NCBI GenBank assembly: GCA_046760785.1
Contig: JBHIET010000120.1
Coordinates: 1 to 6,925 of the forward strand
Reading direction: 5' to 3'
DNA from: JBHIET01 sp046760785
GTDB taxonomy: Bacteria > Chloroflexota > Anaerolineae > B4-G1
Length of the DNA stretch: 6,925 nt
Each line of letters starts with the position of its first letter. Positions within the stretch are counted from its first letter, which is position 1. Below the pieces are notes generated by a model. That model was not told the DNA's origin and ran no database searches. It saw only the letters and a program-made list of their open reading frames with translations. The position numbers and the translations under genes were made by a program. Shown here in pieces: positions 4,769 through 6,925 of this stretch.

Positions 4769-5938
4769 ATGCAGCGATACGGACGGATCACCGGCTGGGG
4801 CAAATCTGTTCCACAGCGCGTCCTCACAAACCACGACCTGGAGCAGATGGTGGATACTTCTGACGAATGGATCGTCACGCGCACGGGCATCCGTGAGCGG
4901 CACATCGCCGGGCCGGGCGAGATTACGTCCACGATGTCGGTTGATGCCTGTCAGCAGGCGCTGCAGCGGGCAGGAGTCGGCCCCGAGGAAGTTGACCTCA
5001 TTATCATCGCCACCTCGACGCCCGATTACTTCTGCCCACCTGTTTCCAGCATGGTACAGGATCAACTGGGCGCGACCCGGGCAGGTGCCTTCACGCTGGT
5101 CGCTGGCTGCACCGGGTTCGTCTACGGCCTGGTGACCGCCAGCCAGTTCATCGAGACCGGTCTGTGCGAGAGAGTGCTAGTGGTCGGAGTTGAGACCCTC
5201 TCGGCAGCCGTAGACTGGACAGATCGCAGCACATGCGTGATCTTCGGGGACGGCGGAGCAGCCATCCTGATGGAGGCGAGCGATCAGCCCACGGGGCTCC
5301 TGAGCTGCGAACTCGGCTCTGACGGCAGTGACTGGGATGCGCTCATAGTGCCCGGATATGGCGCTGCCAAGCCCTTCAGCGAGGAAACGCTGCGCAACCG
5401 CGATCACTTCATCAAGATGGACGGGCGGCGCATCTTCAAGTTCGCCACCCGCAAGATGACCGACTCGGTGATCAACGTCGTGCGGGCCAGCGGGCTGACC
5501 TGGGACGACATCGAACTGATCATCCCCCACCAGGCTAATGCCCGCATCGTTGATCTGGCGGTGCGCCGGTTGGGGGTGGACCCGAAGAAGGTGATGATCA
5601 ACATTGACCGCTATGGCAACACCTCGGCGGCCTCCATCCCGATAGCGCTGTACGATGCGCTGGAGGAAGATCGCCTGCACTCCGGTGACCACGTGGTGCT
5701 GGTCGGCTTCGGGGCGGGGTTGACCTGGGCTGCGGCAGTGTTGCACTGGCAGCCGGTCCCGGAGGAATCCATCCGCGTGGAAGACTGGCCGTTGTTATCG
5801 AATCTGTTCCAACCAGTCGCGCGGGTGCGAAACGCCGTATGGAGTACGCAGGTAACTGCCCGTGCGCGGTTGCAGGATATGACGCTGGCGGCGATGACGC
5901 CGATCTACCGTTGGCAGCGGCGGTTCAGGCGCAGGTAG
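4769..5938 (+). CDS. fabH: 3-oxoacyl-[ACP] synthase III (KAS III)
   Basis: It catalyses the first condensation of type II fatty acid synthesis, joining an acyl-CoA primer to malonyl-ACP in the cytosol. The N-terminal half has TSDEWIVTRTGIRERHIA (30-47), nearly identical to E. coli FabH, including the Trp and Arg of the CoA-binding mouth. The catalytic triad is complete: Cys114 in AGCTGF, His254 in PHQANARI and Asn284 in YGNTSAAS. IFGDGGAA (158-165) and GFGAGLTWAAAV (313-324) are family motifs. The start at 4769 follows from the strong ribosome binding site and from the family N-terminus (RYGRITGWGKSVPQ). The protein has 389 residues against about 320 for most FabH. The extra ~62 after 327 form a tail ending in a basic run (RWQRRFRRR). 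No other fatty acid gene is adjacent. Primer preference cannot be read from the sequence; a specialised KAS III acting in another lipid or polyketide path remains possible. Confidence 0.93.
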   Translation: MQRYGRITGWGKSVPQRVLTNHDLEQMVDTSDEWIVTRTGIRERHIAGPGEITSTMSVDACQQALQRAGVGPEEVDLIIIATSTPDYFCPPVSSMVQDQLGATRAGAFTLVAGCTGFVYGLVTASQFIETGLCERVLVVGVETLSAAVDWTDRSTCVIFGDGGAAILMEASDQPTGLLSCELGSDGSDWDALIVPGYGAAKPFSEETLRNRDHFIKMDGRRIFKFATRKMTDSVINVVRASGLTWDDIELIIPHQANARIVDLAVRRLGVDPKKVMINIDRYGNTSAASIPIALYDALEEDRLHSGDHVVLVGFGAGLTWAAAVLHWQPVPEESIRVEDWPLLSNLFQPVARVRNAVWSTQVTARARLQDMTLAAMTPIYRWQRRFRRR

Positions 5939-5963
5939 TAGTTGCGCTGGATTTCCTCGCGTC

Positions 5964-6006
5964 GGCGTTGCCTGGGATTTGCCCAGGCAGCGCCTCTGTA
6001 TTTATT
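5964..6006 (+). terminator. Intrinsic terminator after fabH
   Basis: Positions 5964-5976 pair with 5982-5994 as a 13-bp stem (one G-U pair) around a 5-nt ATTTG loop; the core is TGCCTGGG/CCCAGGCA. It begins 26 nt after the fabH stop and is followed by TCTGTATTTATT, a broken T-rich tract. This separates fabH from the next gene. Confidence 0.7.
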
Positions 6007-6063
6007 AAGGGGCGGGTTAGAAATGCGGTATGGGGGTATATTTTTGCGCGAGGGGGATGGAAG

Positions 6064-6849
6064 ATGGGGTATATGCCTGATCGCAAACCGTTCGCCGTTG
6101 CCAACTGGAAGATGGCGATGACAATCCCCGAAACCCTCGCTTTTGTGCACGGATTCTGCGGTGCCATCGGCGACCTTGCCCACACGGTGGACATTGTGCT
6201 CTGTCCACCCTACACGGCGCTCCATGCGGTGGCACAGGCGCTGGCTGGCACGTTTGTCCAGTTGGGGGCACAGAACCTGTACGCCGCGCCGGGGAAGGCC
6301 CACACGGGAGAGATCTCTGCTCCGCTGCTGGCCGACGTCGGATGTGGGTGGGTACTGCTCGGTCATTGGGAGATCCGCCGTCGCACAGGCGAGACCGATG
6401 CGGACGTCAACCGCAAGTTGCACGCGGCGTTCCGGGCCGGGCTGCGCCCCATCCTGCTGGTAGGAGAGGCAGCTATGGGGCGGGGGCGGGCTGAGGAATC
6501 GCTGGTGGCGCGGCTGCCCGATCTGCTCGCCGGCTGTGAGCCGGAGCAGGTAACCCAGATGGCCGTGGTCTACGAGCCGGAGTGGACGATTGGAGTGCAG
6601 GAGCCAGCTTCGCCTGATACCGTCACGGCTGGCTGCGCCTTCATCCGGCGGTGGATCGGCCGCAGATACGGGCCTGGTGTAGCAGAAGAGGTGCGGATCA
6701 TCTATGGTGGCAGCGTAGCGCCGGAGTACGCCGAGGGGCTACTGGCCTCGCCGCAGGTGGACGGGTTGGGAGCAAGCCGCAAAGGGCGCGACCCAAGCGC
6801 CTTCGCTGAGATCGTGCGGCTGATTGCAGTGGCCAAAGGGCTGACGTAG
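6064..6849 (+). CDS. Triosephosphate isomerase family protein, divergent
   Basis: The 261 residues match the length and order of TIM-barrel triosephosphate isomerase, which interconverts dihydroxyacetone phosphate and glyceraldehyde 3-phosphate. Catalytic residues are kept: Asn14 and Lys16 in ANWKM, His101 in LLGHWEIRR, Glu171 in VYEPEW. GAQNLYAAP (68-76), HTGEIS (80-85) and YGGSV (214-218) are also present. However, the consensus GHSERR has become GHWEIR (Trp102 for Ser96, Ile104 for Arg98), the conserved Cys126 is Leu132, and loop 6 reads IGVQEPA instead of IGTGKTA. The phosphate-binding VGGASL segment is replaced by a stretch around GASRKGRD (236-243). It may therefore act on a different sugar phosphate, or be a drifting TIM; if it is the only copy in the genome it is presumably the glycolytic enzyme. 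AGGGGG (6051-6056) lies 7 nt before the chosen ATG. TATATT (6037-6042) is a weak -10 candidate. It stands apart from any gap-pgk cluster. Confidence 0.85.
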   Translation: MGYMPDRKPFAVANWKMAMTIPETLAFVHGFCGAIGDLAHTVDIVLCPPYTALHAVAQALAGTFVQLGAQNLYAAPGKAHTGEISAPLLADVGCGWVLLGHWEIRRRTGETDADVNRKLHAAFRAGLRPILLVGEAAMGRGRAEESLVARLPDLLAGCEPEQVTQMAVVYEPEWTIGVQEPASPDTVTAGCAFIRRWIGRRYGPGVAEEVRIIYGGSVAPEYAEGLLASPQVDGLGASRKGRDPSAFAEIVRLIAVAKGLT

Positions 6850-6925
6850 GCGCGTGATTCCGCGACAGGCCTAAGTACAGCAAGGCATAGATTCGTTCCG
6901 AGTTCCCCGTTCGCCACGCCGCTGA

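Noticed and set aside
5822..6033. RVRNAVW is encoded both in the FabH tail (5822-5842) and in the open frame just before the TIM-family gene (6013-6033), 17 of 21 bases alike.
   Set aside because: Neither flank shows any further similarity and the second copy lies outside the chosen gene. Chance is the simplest explanation.
5839..6063. Long upstream extension of the TIM-family gene, overlapping fabH.
   Set aside because: It would read through the fabH terminator hairpin. Family similarity begins only after 6064, and a ribosome binding site precedes 6064.

Overview
The window is GC-rich bacterial chromosomal DNA. Protein style, and an FabH carrying a basic C-terminal extension, suggest the phylum Chloroflexota (Anaerolineae or Thermoflexia type). 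That placement is an impression from residues, not the result of a search. Core genes dominate; no intact mobile element, CRISPR array, tRNA or rRNA was seen.

Layout. The minus-strand unit on the left holds ffh (SRP GTPase, 256-1578), driven by a well-formed sigma70-type promoter (TTGACG-N17-TACAAT). Just beyond the ffh stop lie an 8-bp tandem repeat and a broken YgiT/MqsA-type zinc-finger antitoxin-like gene (24-222), whose second CxxC pair is out of frame at a GT dinucleotide run. Upstream of ffh, the divergent spacer (1579-1892) keeps the last ~28 codons of an ADP-forming acyl-CoA synthetase-like gene, stop codon included, as a relic. The same spacer holds promoters facing both ways and a dyad beside the rightward one.

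The plus-strand unit 1893-4444 looks like an operon. It encodes a stand-alone cyclic-nucleotide-binding (CNB) domain protein, a translationally coupled 67-residue protein of unknown function (ATGA overlap), and 27 nt later an MsbA-type ABC exporter half-transporter. A nucleotide-sensing protein tied to an exporter is the most suggestive candidate system here, though its ligand and cargo are unknown.

After a 324-nt gap holding a promoter candidate and a terminator-like hairpin inside the presumed leader comes fabH (4769-5938), the initiating condensing enzyme of fatty acid synthesis. It has a full catalytic triad and a ~60-residue basic tail. A strong 13-bp hairpin terminator separates it from a triosephosphate isomerase (TIM) family gene (6064-6849). 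That protein keeps the catalytic Asn, Lys, His and Glu but has altered conserved loops, so it may be a paralog with another substrate. The last 76 nt (6850-6925) hold nothing I recognise.

Functionally, ffh (membrane protein targeting), the exporter and fabH (lipid supply) all touch the membrane. Only the 1893-4444 cluster has gene spacing that argues for shared expression.
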